DNA of 64,000 nucleotides, taken from NCBI RefSeq assembly GCF_018531495.1, contig NZ_JAHDTI010000005.1, positions 1 through 64,000 on the forward strand, given 5' to 3'. Numbering within the stretch: the stretch's first letter is position 1; each line of letters begins with the position of its first letter. The notes beneath the pieces were generated by a model, which worked only from the letters and a program-made list of their open reading frames with translations, had not been told where the DNA came from and did no database searches. The translations under genes and the position numbers were made by a program. Positions 40,801-49,665 of the stretch are shown in pieces. The DNA is from Nonomuraea sediminis (GTDB lineage Bacteria > Actinomycetota > Actinomycetes > Streptosporangiales > Streptosporangiaceae).

Positions 40801-41745
40801 TCAGCCGGCCCAGGCCTCCAGGGGCTCGCGGCGGCGCAGGTGGGTCAGGGCCTGCTTCTCCAGGCGGCGCACCTGCTGCAGGGACAGGCCGGTCCGGCGG
40901 GCGATGTCCGGAAAGGTGTGCTGGTGGCCGTCGTGCAGGCCGAAGCGCAGCGTGACGACCAGCGCCTCGTCGGGGGCCAGGGTGTCCACCAGCGACCTGA
41001 GATGCTCGGCCAGCCTGCGGGTCACCGCGACGTCCTCGGCGGACAGCCCGGCGGGGTCCTCGATCAGGTCCGCCAGCATGCGGTTGTGATCTTCGCCTAC
41101 CGGCATGTCCAGGCTGACCTCGCGCCGGGCGAGGGTCCGCAGTTTGATCACCTTGGCCACCGCCCAGCCCGTCTCCGCCGCCGTCTCCTCCACCGTGGGC
41201 TCGCGCCCCAGCCGCCCGGCGAGCTCGCGTTCGATCCTGGCGTGTCGGGTGAGCTCCTCCACGACGTGGATGGGCAGGCGCACCGTCCGTCCCCTGTCGG
41301 CCAGCCCGCGCTGGATGGCCTGCCGGATCCACCAGGTGGCGTAGGTGGAGAACTTGAACCCCTTGGCGTAGTCGAACTTCTCCACGGCCTTGATCAGCCC
41401 CAGGTTGCCCTCCTGGATCATGTCGAGCAGCGTCATGCCCCGCTGCGGGAACCTGCGCGCGAGCGCCACGACCAGCCGCAGGTTCGCGCGGATCATGTGA
41501 TCCTTGGCCAGCTCCCCGTCGTCGGCCATGATCAGCAGCTCGGCCTGCCGCGATGTGGACAGCCCGCCGTCGGCGTCGAGCAGCATGCGCGCGTACAGGC
41601 CCGCCTCGATCCGCTTGGCCAGCTCCACCTCCTGCTCGGCCGTGAGCAGGGGCGTCTCCCCGATCTGGTCGAGGTACTGGCGCAGCAGATCGGGCTCGCT
41701 CTCGGGCTCTCGCGGTTCAGCCCGCACGAGTTCGGAGTCCGGCAT
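40801..41745 (-). CDS. RNA polymerase sigma factor, sigma-70 group 2-like
   Basis: A 314-residue sigma factor. Region 1.2 (DLLRQYLDQIGETPLLTAEQE), region 2 (ANLRLVVALARRFPQRGMTLLDMIQEGNLGLIKAVEKFDY-GFKFSTYATWWIRQAI), region 3 and region 4 are all present. Region 2.4 is close to the primary sigma factor, so -10 recognition should be usual. Region 4.2 reads TFPDIARRTGLSLQQVRRLE instead of the usual VTRERIRQIE helix. ATG 41745 has GGAGG eight bases upstream; the longer GTG start overlaps that site. It lies 18 bases after the eRF1-like gene. Confidence 0.9.
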   Translation of the reverse strand: MPDSELVRAEPREPESEPDLLRQYLDQIGETPLLTAEQEVELAKRIEAGLYARMLLDADGGLSTSRQAELLIMADDGELAKDHMIRANLRLVVALARRFPQRGMTLLDMIQEGNLGLIKAVEKFDYAKGFKFSTYATWWIRQAIQRGLADRGRTVRLPIHVVEELTRHARIERELAGRLGREPTVEETAAETGWAVAKVIKLRTLARREVSLDMPVGEDHNRMLADLIEDPAGLSAEDVAVTRRLAEHLRSLVDTLAPDEALVVTLRFGLHDGHQHTFPDIARRTGLSLQQVRRLEKQALTHLRRREPLEAWAG

Positions 41746-41763
41746 GGCCGCCACCTCCCTGGC

Positions 41764-42789
41764 TCAGCCTCGTCGCAGCCTGGCCGCCGCGTGCACGCCT
41801 TCCAGCAGGTACGGCGGGAGCGGCACGACCTCGCCGCCGCCGCGCAGCACCGCCACCACCGCCTCCTCCAGCACGTCGGGCACGGGGTGCACGCGCCCCC
41901 CACAGGTCGGGCAGCCGGGCCACACGTCGGGAAGCAGGGCGGCGCAGCCCTCGCACGCGGCGCCGGGCACGTCCGGGCCCTCCTCGACGAGCAGTTGGTG
42001 AACGGATCGTGAGTTCACGGCGGCCAGGCAGCTGGGCAGGCCCTCCACCGAGTACGTGCCCGCGGCGGCCTCGTCCAGCACGGCGGCGGCCAGCTTCTCG
42101 TCCGCCGAGGCCCGCCAGCGGGCCACGACCTCGTCGGCGAGCCTGCGCAGCTTCACGGGGTTGACCGCGCTCGGCTCGACGACCATGTGCCCGGAGAACG
42201 CGCGGCGGGCGAGCGTGGGCAGCAGCGCGATCAGCCGGGTGACGTCGTCCGCGCGCCCGCCGAGCACCACCGCCTCGACACCGTCCTTGCCCACCGCGTC
42301 CTCGAGGAGGTCGGCGATACGGCGAAGATGGCCCGCGTGTGTCTCCTCGCCGGTGACCACGGCCGATTCGACCAGCCGGTCCTCCCTGCGGACGCCGATC
42401 CAGGCCCGGGCCTCGTCGAAGACGGCCACGCAGTACGGCACCGACCGGTGCAGCGCGGCGAGCAGGGGCCGCACGTAGGGGCGCATGCCGACATGGGCCG
42501 ACTCCGCCAGGTACCCCGGCAACGGCAGCCGCCTGCGCAGTCCCGGTGCGCGGGAGACGAACAGGGCGACGCCTCCCCGTGTGCCGGGCAGGTCCTCCAG
42601 CGCGCCGCGTACGCCGTCGAGGGTGGCGTGGTCGAGGTCAGGGCAGGCCTGCCGGACCAGCCCCACCAGCTGATCAGGGTCGGCGGGGACGGTGAAGTAG
42701 AGCGAGACGATCGGCGATGTGATCGGCTCCTCGCTCAACAGTTGCCTGGCGAGCTCGCTGCCTGTCATCGCGACTTCCTTGAAGGACAT
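41764..42789 (-). CDS. eRF1-like (baeRF/Vms1-type) protein, Rv2629-like
   Basis: A 341-residue protein of the bacterial-archaeal release-factor-like group. Signatures are VSLYFTVPADPD near the N terminus, PYCVAVFDEARAWIGV, a central L7Ae-like segment (VEAVVLGGRADDVTRLIALLP), and a C-terminal zinc ribbon with CEGC and CPTC. M. tuberculosis Rv2629, a DosR-regulon gene, has the same plan. A role on stalled or hibernating ribosomes is inferred from the fold. Starts at 42789 and 42768 both have plausible ribosome-binding sites. Confidence 0.75.
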   Translation of the reverse strand: MSFKEVAMTGSELARQLLSEEPITSPIVSLYFTVPADPDQLVGLVRQACPDLDHATLDGVRGALEDLPGTRGGVALFVSRAPGLRRRLPLPGYLAESAHVGMRPYVRPLLAALHRSVPYCVAVFDEARAWIGVRREDRLVESAVVTGEETHAGHLRRIADLLEDAVGKDGVEAVVLGGRADDVTRLIALLPTLARRAFSGHMVVEPSAVNPVKLRRLADEVVARWRASADEKLAAAVLDEAAAGTYSVEGLPSCLAAVNSRSVHQLLVEEGPDVPGAACEGCAALLPDVWPGCPTCGGRVHPVPDVLEEAVVAVLRGGGEVVPLPPYLLEGVHAAARLRRG

Positions 42790-42834
42790 GCCGCCGTACC
42801 TCTCCAGGCTGCGCCCTGGAGCCGTAATGCGCCA

Positions 42835-43281
42835 CTACCTGGCCTCTTCGGTCGTCGGCTGGACGTCCACGACCGCGTGGCAGCACCACCCGCCGCCCGC
42901 CCGGGCGAGGACGACGTCGTCGGCCTCGGGGCTCGCGGTCGGCAGGTAACGCAGCCAGGCGTGCGTGACCATCAGCATGACGAGGGTCGTGGTCCCGTCG
43001 GGGTGCTCGGCGACCTCGATGTCCGCGGGCACCTGCCCATACGCGGCCATCCGCTCGATCGCCAGGTCCAGGGCCTCGGCCAGGAGGTCGGCATCCGGCT
43101 CCGCCTCCAGGCTCTCGGTGATCTGCTCGCCCAGGACGTCCGCTCCCGAGCACCGGACGCCCGCCGTCAGCGCGTGCAGCGCCTCGGCCACGCACTCACC
43201 CCTGCCGGGCGCCCAGGCGTCGAGTACCAGGCGCCCTTCGTCTATCCGCACTCGGTGGCTCGGCTCGGTCACCGGGTTCAT
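42835..43281 (-). CDS. Archease-like protein (Rv2630-like)
   Basis: A protein of about 148 residues with an archease-type pattern: a leading strand (SHRVRIDEGRLVLDAWAP), an Asp/Glu-rich middle, ADLLAEALDLAIERMAAYG and a C-terminal strand TTLVMLMVTHAWL. Archease activates the RNA ligase RtcB; no rtcB is in the window. In M. tuberculosis, Rv2629 and Rv2630 are adjacent DosR-regulon genes, and the same pair is found here 45 bases apart. Start ATG 43281 is preferred; GTG 43296 is possible. Confidence 0.6.
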   Translation of the reverse strand: MNPVTEPSHRVRIDEGRLVLDAWAPGRGECVAEALHALTAGVRCSGADVLGEQITESLEAEPDADLLAEALDLAIERMAAYGQVPADIEVAEHPDGTTTLVMLMVTHAWLRYLPTASPEADDVVLARAGGGWCCHAVVDVQPTTEEAR

Positions 43282-43371
43282 GCCGTCGCTTCCCACAACC
43301 TCCAGCCTGACCCCATGGCTCGCCGTTCGGTAGTGCTGAAGGCCTTTGGATGCCGTTCATCAGGCGAAACG

Positions 43372-44886
43372 TCAGGCCATGTGCCAAGTTCTGCGGGGTT
43401 TGTGGTGCATGCGGCCGGGGATGCCTGGGCGTCGCTGCCACGGGTGCGGGCCGGTGGGCGGGCGGTAGGCCACGCCCATCGCGTCCAGGCGGGCGTAGTG
43501 GGCCGCGTTCATCCGGCGCTCGAAGTCGCCGAAGTCGCGCTCGTCGGGGTCCGGCAGTCGCGACCAGGCCACTTCCGCGAAGGCGGCGAGCCGGGGGAAG
43601 GCCTGGTAGTCCACCCGGGCGCGGCTGTCGGCGACCTCGGTCCACAGGTTGGCCTGGGTCCCGATGACGCGGGCCGCGTGCGGCGTCCCCGCCAGCCGGG
43701 GCGGGACGGGTTCGAAGCGGTAGACGTCCTCCAGCGTGTGCACCCAGCCGAACGGCACCGGCTCGTCGGCGCCGGGGTCCTGGACGTGGTCGAGGTACAC
43801 CTCCTGCTGGGGGCACATCACCACGTCGTGGCCCGCCTCCGCGGCGGCGATCCCGCCGGTGTACCAGCGCCAGCAGGCGACGGCGGCTCCCTCCGCCAGC
43901 CCGCCCTCCACGATCTCGTCCCAGCCGATGAGGCGGCGGCCGCGCGCGGTGAGCCAGCGGTCGAAGTGGCGGATCATCCAGGACTGGAGCTCGTCCTCGT
44001 CGTGGAGTCCCAGTCCCTTGATGCGGGCCTGCGCCGTGGCCGAGCGGCGCCACTGGTCCTTGAGGCACTCGTCCCCGCCGATGTGGATGAACCGGCTCGG
44101 GAAGACGTCCAGCACCTCGTCCAGTACGCCCTCGTAGAACCGCAGCACGGCGTCGGTCGGCGCCAGCACATGGGGACTCCAGCCCCACTCGGTCCACACC
44201 TCGAGCGCGGCCGTGTCGATGACGTCGGTGTTCCCCAGCTCGGGATAGGCCGCGATCGCCGCCTGCGAATGGCCCGGCAGGTCGATCTCCGGGACGACCG
44301 TGACGTGCCGCTCCGCGGCGTACGCGATGATCTCCCGCAGGTCGTCCTGGGTGTAGAAGCCGCCGTGCGGCCGCTCGTCCCAGAGCGGCGGCTCGCCCCA
44401 GCCCAGGCGGGTCCGCGGCCGCCACGCGCCGACCTCGACGAGCCTGGGGTACCGCTCGATCGCGATGCGCCAGCCCTGGTCGTCGGTCAGGTGGAGGTGG
44501 AACACGTTGAGCTTGTGCGCGGCCAGCAGGTCGACATAGCGCAGCACGTCGTCCTTGGGCAGGAAGTGCCGCGCGACGTCGAGCATGAACCCGCGCCACG
44601 CGAACCGCGGCGCGTCCCGGATCTCCACGTACGGCACCGCGACGGGTTCGCGCTCGATGGGGGCCCGGCGGAAAGCATCCGGTCCGAGCAGTTGCCGCAA
44701 GGTCTGACGCCCCCAGAAGACACCCGCCTCGTCGCCTCCCACGATGTGCGCCCCATCGTGGGACACGGTCAGCTCGTACGCCTCGGGCGCGAGCGAGGAG
44801 TCGACGCGCGTACGCACCTCTCCACCGAACGGCCCGGAGCCTCCGGTGAGCCGGAGTTCACGCGGGGCCGGAATCAGATTCACCAT
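43372..44886 (-). CDS. Beta-N-acetylhexosaminidase (GH20)
   Basis: A 504-residue enzyme with no signal peptide. An N-terminal GH20b-like domain (MVNLIPAPRELRLTGG) precedes the barrel, which shows RGFMLDVARHFLPKDDVLRYVD, NVFHLHLTDDQGWRI, VPEIDLPGHSQAA and the catalytic pair in IHIGGDECLKDQW (Asp-Glu, substrate-assisted). It removes terminal GlcNAc/GalNAc and may act on cell-wall or chitin fragments. It starts 51 bases after the CBS-BON gene on the same strand. Start ATG 44886; GTG 44901 is an alternative. Confidence 0.92.
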   Translation of the reverse strand: MVNLIPAPRELRLTGGSGPFGGEVRTRVDSSLAPEAYELTVSHDGAHIVGGDEAGVFWGRQTLRQLLGPDAFRRAPIEREPVAVPYVEIRDAPRFAWRGFMLDVARHFLPKDDVLRYVDLLAAHKLNVFHLHLTDDQGWRIAIERYPRLVEVGAWRPRTRLGWGEPPLWDERPHGGFYTQDDLREIIAYAAERHVTVVPEIDLPGHSQAAIAAYPELGNTDVIDTAALEVWTEWGWSPHVLAPTDAVLRFYEGVLDEVLDVFPSRFIHIGGDECLKDQWRRSATAQARIKGLGLHDEDELQSWMIRHFDRWLTARGRRLIGWDEIVEGGLAEGAAVACWRWYTGGIAAAEAGHDVVMCPQQEVYLDHVQDPGADEPVPFGWVHTLEDVYRFEPVPPRLAGTPHAARVIGTQANLWTEVADSRARVDYQAFPRLAAFAEVAWSRLPDPDERDFGDFERRMNAAHYARLDAMGVAYRPPTGPHPWQRRPGIPGRMHHKPRRTWHMA

Positions 44887-44937
44887 GATCCGACCGTCCA
44901 CGCCTTCCGCCCCGATCTCAAGCGGGAATGTGCCGTG

Positions 44938-45645
44938 TCAGGCTCCACCCCAGACCGGGATGCCGGCGACGTCGTCGTGTTCCCAGGTGAGCTTCTCGCG
45001 GACGGCCACCACGCCGTCGAGGCTCTCGGCCATCCCGGTCAGGGCGATCGCCTCGCTGTGTCTGCGCACCCTGCCAGACAGGGTGATCACACCCTCGTCG
45101 ACCTCGATGTCCAGCCGTGCGGGGTCGGCCCACACGGCGTATCGCGGGATGGCCTCCAGCAGCTGGCGTCTGATGTCGGCGTCAAGACGCAGGAAGACCT
45201 TGAGCAGGTCGCGGCGGCTGACGATGCCGACCAGCTTGCCGTCGGCGTCCACCACCGGCAGGCGTTTGACGCCGTGCCTGTCCATCCTGCGGGCGGCCTC
45301 GACGACGCGGGTGCCGGGGGTGGTGACGTACGCGGGCGCGGTCATCAGCTCGCCGGCGGTCTCCCCCATGGCCTTCGCGCGGCCGAGGCCCTCGCTGCCG
45401 AAGGATCGGCGGATGCGTGAACGCAGCGGCGGGTGGTATTCGTCGCCGTAGTACTGGTGCTTGAACTCCTCCTTGGCCAGCAGGTCGGCCTCGGTGACGA
45501 CGCCGACCACGCGGCCGTCGTCGTCCAGCACCGGCAGGCCGCTGACGGCCCGGTTGATGATCAGATCCGCCACCACGTGGAAGTTCGCGTTCTGGTTGAC
45601 GGCCACCACATCGGTGGTCATCACGTTCCCGACGGTCGTTCTCAT
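44938..45645 (-). CDS. CBS-CBS-BON domain protein
   Basis: A 235-residue paralogue of the protein at 36137-36787. CBS1: VGNVMTTDVVAVNQNANFHVV to RVVGVVTEADLL. CBS2: LMTAPAYVTTPGTRVVEAARRM to KLVGIVSRRDLLKVF. BON: LDIEVDEGVITLSGRVRRHSE. A 30-residue linker between the CBS units (FKHQYYGDEYHPPLRSRIRR) is longer than in the paralogue. GGAGGAT six bases before the ATG supports the start. It heads a leftward gene series reaching to the sigma factor and is preceded by DevR boxes. Confidence 0.9.
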   Translation of the reverse strand: MRTTVGNVMTTDVVAVNQNANFHVVADLIINRAVSGLPVLDDDGRVVGVVTEADLLAKEEFKHQYYGDEYHPPLRSRIRRSFGSEGLGRAKAMGETAGELMTAPAYVTTPGTRVVEAARRMDRHGVKRLPVVDADGKLVGIVSRRDLLKVFLRLDADIRRQLLEAIPRYAVWADPARLDIEVDEGVITLSGRVRRHSEAIALTGMAESLDGVVAVREKLTWEHDDVAGIPVWGGA

Positions 45646-45712
45646 GGGATCCTCCTGCGCTCGACCCGGACGATGCCGGTCTTATCCCATCGCCGACATG
45701 CCACCCGAGGTA

Positions 45713-45760
45713 GGGGCGGAAGTCCCGCCTGACGTCCTTCCGATCCGGGACCTTCGGCCC
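45713..45760. promoter_or_regulatory. DevR boxes between divergent CBS-BON and nitroreductase genes
   Basis: GGGGCGGAAGTCCC (45713-45726) and GGGACCTTCGGCCC (45747-45760) are 34 bases apart, with a weaker GACGTCCTTCC between them. The gap of 150 bases separates the divergent starts at 45645 and 45796. Confidence 0.72.
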
Positions 45761-45795
45761 TCACCGCCGGCCCCGGATCATGATGCTGTGGGCCT

Positions 45796-46776
45796 ATGAC
45801 CGACCGGGAGAAGGAACGAGCGATCCGCATCGCGCTGGAGGCCGCCACCTGGGCGCCATCCGTTCACAACAGCCAGCCCTGGTCATTCTCGATCACCGGG
45901 GACGAGATCGCCGTGCGCGCCGACCTCGAGCGAAAGCTGCGTTACGGCGATGCCATGGGCAGGCAGCAGCTGATCAGCTGCGGCGCTGCCCTCTTCAACC
46001 TGATCATCACGCTGCGCTGCCAGGGATACGAGCCCGTCGCCCGGATCCTGCCCGACCCGGATCGGCCCTCCTTGCTGGCCACCGTACGGGCAGGAGAACC
46101 CACGGACGTCGACGAGCTGACCAAGGCCCTGTGCGACGAGGTCAAGCGCCGTCGCACCCACCGGGCGGGATTCACCGACCTGCCCGTCCCCGACCGGCTC
46201 GTCGACGGCCTCGTCGCGCAGGCCGCCGGGGAAGGCGCCCGGCTGACCCCCGTCCGCTCCGCCGTGGCCGTCGAGGTGGTGGCCGCCCTCACCCAGGCCG
46301 CGCAGGGCGTCCAATCCCAGGACCGCGTGCTGAACCTGGAGGTCATCCGCTGGGCCCTGCCACCCGGCAGTTCCCGCACCGACGGTGTCCCCGCCGACGC
46401 CTATCCCACCGAACCCGCCCGCACCACGCCGTACTTCCCGCAACGCGACTATGCCTGGCGCCACGCGTGGGGCAACGCGTCCGACCAGAGCGCGTCCACC
46501 TCTTCGGGCGTTCTGACCCTGCTCACCACGTCGGGCGACACGCGTGAGGAATGGATCGCCTGCGGCAGGGCGCTCCAGCGGGCCCTGCTGTACGCCTCGG
46601 CCCACGGGGTCAGCGCCGCCTTCCACACCCAGGCGCTGGAGATGCACCATCTGCGCGAGTACCTCCGGCAGGAACTCTGCTCCGGCGAATACCCTCAGAT
46701 GATCATGCGGCTGGGCATCACCTTCGACGATACGACCGGTATACGACGCCCCCTGAGTGACGTTCTGGACGCCTGA
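45796..46776 (+). CDS. acg: Acg-family nitroreductase-like protein
   Basis: A 326-residue protein of the Acg group (compare Rv2032 and Rv3131 of the DosR regulon). It has AIRIALEAATWAPSVHNSQPWSF (the nitroreductase start motif), RRRTHRAGF and TSSGVLTLLTTSGDTREEWI. Acg proteins bind FMN but have a partly closed active site and may store flavin. Its start lies 35 bases from the DevR box at 45747. The symbol is a family label. Confidence 0.88.
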   Translation: MTDREKERAIRIALEAATWAPSVHNSQPWSFSITGDEIAVRADLERKLRYGDAMGRQQLISCGAALFNLIITLRCQGYEPVARILPDPDRPSLLATVRAGEPTDVDELTKALCDEVKRRRTHRAGFTDLPVPDRLVDGLVAQAAGEGARLTPVRSAVAVEVVAALTQAAQGVQSQDRVLNLEVIRWALPPGSSRTDGVPADAYPTEPARTTPYFPQRDYAWRHAWGNASDQSASTSSGVLTLLTTSGDTREEWIACGRALQRALLYASAHGVSAAFHTQALEMHHLREYLRQELCSGEYPQMIMRLGITFDDTTGIRRPLSDVLDA

Positions 46777-46853
46777 ACACGCAGCTCTTGAGGATCACCC
46801 GTGGCATCGCGGCCGTCCGAGCCCACCACCGGCAGCTCGGTCGTGGCGTTCCA

Positions 46854-46883
46854 GGGCCGGAAGTCCCGCCTCCGGAAGGTCCA
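46854..46883 (+). promoter_or_regulatory. DevR boxes upstream of the GH65 gene
   Basis: GGGCCGGAAGTCCC (46854-46867) is followed 16 bases on by the weaker CTCCGGAAGGTCCA (46870-46883). The GH65 ATG is at 46927. Confidence 0.7.
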
Positions 46884-46926
46884 ACGGCCATGTCGGGCCA
46901 GGGGCATGACACGTACTGTCGCTGCC

Positions 46927-49209
46927 ATGGTCATGAATCCGTGGGCGCTCACCTACGACGGCTTCGACCCGTCCGCGGAGGCATTGCGGGAGGCCCTGTG
47001 CACACTGGGCAACGGCCGCTTCGCCACCCGAGGGGCGACACCCGACAGACAGACGCGCACGCCCGGCACCTACGTCGCCGGCTGCTACAACCGGCTGACC
47101 TCCCCGATCGCCGGCCGTACGGTGACCAACGAAGACCTGGTCAACCTGCCCGACTGGCTGCCGCTGACCTTCGCGACCCCGGACTCGGCATGGTTCTGCC
47201 CGGAACGGTCCGAGCTGCTGGACTACGGGCAGGAGCTCGACCTGCGCCACGGGGTCCTGCACCGCACGATCCGCTGGCGAGATGACGCCGGCCGCGTCAC
47301 CTCGGTACGGCAGCGCCGCCTGGTGTCGATGGCCGACCCCGTTCTGGCCGCGCTGGAGACGACGTTCACCGCGGAGAACTGGTCGGGGCCGCTGCGCGTG
47401 CGTGCCACCCTGGACGGCCGGGTGACCAACCGCGGCGTGGCCCGGTACCGGGACCTGCGCGGCGACCACCTGACCGACCACCGCACGGGATCGCGGGACG
47501 ATCTCACCTGGCTGACCGTCAGGACCCGCTCTTCACAGATCACCGTCGCACTCGCCTCCAGAATCGACCTGCCGGGAGACGTGGAGGCCGAGCAGGACCG
47601 GATCACCTCTCACCACGTCCTCGACCTCGTCCCCGGCTCGCCGGTGACGTTGACGAAGGTCGTGGCGCTGGCGACCTCCCGTGATCACGCGATCCACGAC
47701 GCGCGCTCGGCCGCCCTGAGGTGGGTGCGGCACGCGCCCGGCTTCGACGCGATGCTGGCCCGGCACAGCAGCGCCTGGGATCGGATCTGGGAGCGGGCCG
47801 CGATCGAGGTGGACAGCCCGGAACTCGCCCAGATCATCCACCTCCATGTCTTCCATCTGATGCAGACCCTGTCTCCGCACACCGCGGACCTCGACGTGGG
47901 CGTGCCCGCCAGAGGGCTGCACGGCGAGGCCTACCGCGGCCACGTGTTCTGGGACGAGCTGTTCGTCCTGCCCTGGCTGAACCTCCGCTTCCCTGAGATC
48001 TCGCGGGGCCTGCTGCGCTACCGGTGGCGGCGGCTGCCGGAAGCCAGGCGGGCCGCTCGGGCCGCGGGGTTCGACGGTGCGATGTTCCCCTGGCAGAGCG
48101 CCGGCGACGGCAGCGAGCAGACGCAGGCTGTCCACCTCAATCCCCTCTCGGGGCGGTGGCTGACCGACCGGTCTCGCCTGCAGCGTCACATCGGCCTGGC
48201 CATCGGCTACAACGTGTGGCAGTACTACCTGGCGACCGGTGCACTACCGGAGTGGTGCGCCGAGCTCGTGCTCGACATCGCCAGGTTCTTCGCGTCGCTG
48301 GCCGTGCTCGACCCTTCCTGCGGCCGTTACGAGATCCGCGACGTCATGGGGCCCGACGAGTACCACACCAGCCCAGGCCTGGCCAACAACGCCTATACCA
48401 ACGTGATGACCGTGTGGCTGCTGATGCGCGCCCGAGAAGCCGCCGAGCTGGTGCCCGCACTCCGCCCCGCCGATGACGAGCTGGCGCGCTGGGACGACAT
48501 CACCCGGCGGATGCGGGTGGACTTCCTCGACAACGGCGTGATCAGCCAGTTCACCGGTTACGGCGAGCTGCTCGAGCTGGACTGGGCGCGCTACCGGGGC
48601 GTGCGCCGCCTGGATCGGGCTCTGGAGGCCACCGGTGACGACGTCAACCGGTACAAGGCGTCCAAGCAGGCCGACGTGCTCATGCTGGTGTACCTGCTGC
48701 CCGCCGAGGAACTGCTGGCGATCCTGGATCGGCTCGGCTACCCGGCAGAGCCCGACCTGATTCCCCGGACGGTCCAGTACTACCTGGCGCGCACCAGCCA
48801 CGGCTCGACGCTGAGCGCGGTGGTGCACGCCTGGGTGCTGGCCAGGTCCGACCGTGCGCGGTCGTGGCGGTTCTTCGCCGAAGCCCTCACCTCCGACATC
48901 AAGGACGTCCAGCACGGCACCACCGCGGAGGGCATCCATCTGGGGGCGATGGCCGGCACCCTGGACCTGGTGCAGCGCTGCTACCTGGGGCTGGAGGTCC
49001 GCAGGGACGGGCTGCGGGTGAACCCGCAGTTGCCTGACGGACTCGGGGCGGTCTCGATGGCACTGCAGGTGCGCGGTACCCGATTCGTCATCGACGCCGA
49101 CAACGATTCGGCACGGATCAACGGTGCCACGATCCGGTGTGGCGACAGCCGTACGTTCACCCTCGAAACGGCCCTCATTCCCGGTCACGAGGATGCTGCG
49201 GCTCGCTGA
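46927..49209 (+). CDS. GH65-family disaccharide phosphorylase/hydrolase
   Basis: A 760-residue cytosolic enzyme with the GH65 layout: N-terminal beta-sandwich (TLGNGRFATRGATPD, AGCYNRLTSPIAG), helical linker, and (alpha/alpha)6 barrel with VFWDELFVLPWLNLRFPE and the catalytic acid in RDVMGPDEYHTSPGLANNAYTN, followed by YKASKQADVLMLVYLLP. TSHGSTLSAVVHAW binds phosphate in phosphorylases. Trehalose, kojibiose or maltose could be the substrate. M. tuberculosis Rv2006, a DosR-regulon gene, also carries a GH65 domain. ATG 46927 or 46933. Confidence 0.9.
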   Translation: MVMNPWALTYDGFDPSAEALREALCTLGNGRFATRGATPDRQTRTPGTYVAGCYNRLTSPIAGRTVTNEDLVNLPDWLPLTFATPDSAWFCPERSELLDYGQELDLRHGVLHRTIRWRDDAGRVTSVRQRRLVSMADPVLAALETTFTAENWSGPLRVRATLDGRVTNRGVARYRDLRGDHLTDHRTGSRDDLTWLTVRTRSSQITVALASRIDLPGDVEAEQDRITSHHVLDLVPGSPVTLTKVVALATSRDHAIHDARSAALRWVRHAPGFDAMLARHSSAWDRIWERAAIEVDSPELAQIIHLHVFHLMQTLSPHTADLDVGVPARGLHGEAYRGHVFWDELFVLPWLNLRFPEISRGLLRYRWRRLPEARRAARAAGFDGAMFPWQSAGDGSEQTQAVHLNPLSGRWLTDRSRLQRHIGLAIGYNVWQYYLATGALPEWCAELVLDIARFFASLAVLDPSCGRYEIRDVMGPDEYHTSPGLANNAYTNVMTVWLLMRAREAAELVPALRPADDELARWDDITRRMRVDFLDNGVISQFTGYGELLELDWARYRGVRRLDRALEATGDDVNRYKASKQADVLMLVYLLPAEELLAILDRLGYPAEPDLIPRTVQYYLARTSHGSTLSAVVHAWVLARSDRARSWRFFAEALTSDIKDVQHGTTAEGIHLGAMAGTLDLVQRCYLGLEVRRDGLRVNPQLPDGLGAVSMALQVRGTRFVIDADNDSARINGATIRCGDSRTFTLETALIPGHEDAAAR

Positions 49210-49612
49210 TCTCGCTGATGACCGGCCTGAGCAGGTCGGCTGTCATCTGGTGGCTGTGGAGCAGCAGGTCGTCCAGGGTCACCATACCGATCACGGTCCC
49301 ACTGTCGACGACCGGAAGACGGCGGAAGGCATGGCGTCGCAAGGTCTCGTAGGCCATGTCGAGATCGTCGTCCGGCCGTACGGTGACAGGGGCCGGGGTC
49401 ATCACCATGCTGATCGGACCGTCGGCATCGAGCCCGCGCCCGAGCACCCGCAAGGCGAGATCACGATCGGTCACGATTCCCGTGATCTCGTGCCCATCGG
49501 TCACGATCACACAGCCGACACCGGAGTAGTCCATGTGCTGCGCGACATCACGGATCGGCGTGAACGGCGTCACTTCCACGATGGGAGCTGACATCACATC
49601 TTTGATCTTCAT
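49175..49612 (-). CDS. CBS-domain pair protein (Hrp1-like)
   Basis: A 145-residue protein made of two CBS motifs (IKDVMSAPIVEVTPFTPIRDVA to EITGIVTDRDLALRV; MTPAPVTVRPDDDLDMAYETL to TVIGMVTLDDLLLHS), the plan of Hrp1 (Rv2626c). ATG 49612 has AGGAGGGG seven bases upstream. Its 3' end overlaps the convergent GH65 gene by 35 bases. Confidence 0.9.
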   Translation of the reverse strand: MKIKDVMSAPIVEVTPFTPIRDVAQHMDYSGVGCVIVTDGHEITGIVTDRDLALRVLGRGLDADGPISMVMTPAPVTVRPDDDLDMAYETLRRHAFRRLPVVDSGTVIGMVTLDDLLLHSHQMTADLLRPVISEISEPQHPRDRE

Positions 49613-49665
49613 CGTCGCCCCTCCTTCGTCAGCTCCAGCTTCATGGGCGGGACTCGAAACGGGTG

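Noticed and set aside
42187..45420. A 1077-codon open frame on the + strand
   Set aside because: It is opposite the GH20, archease-like and CBS-BON genes, is Arg/His/Gly-rich low-complexity and shows no domain; it is a GC-rich shadow frame.
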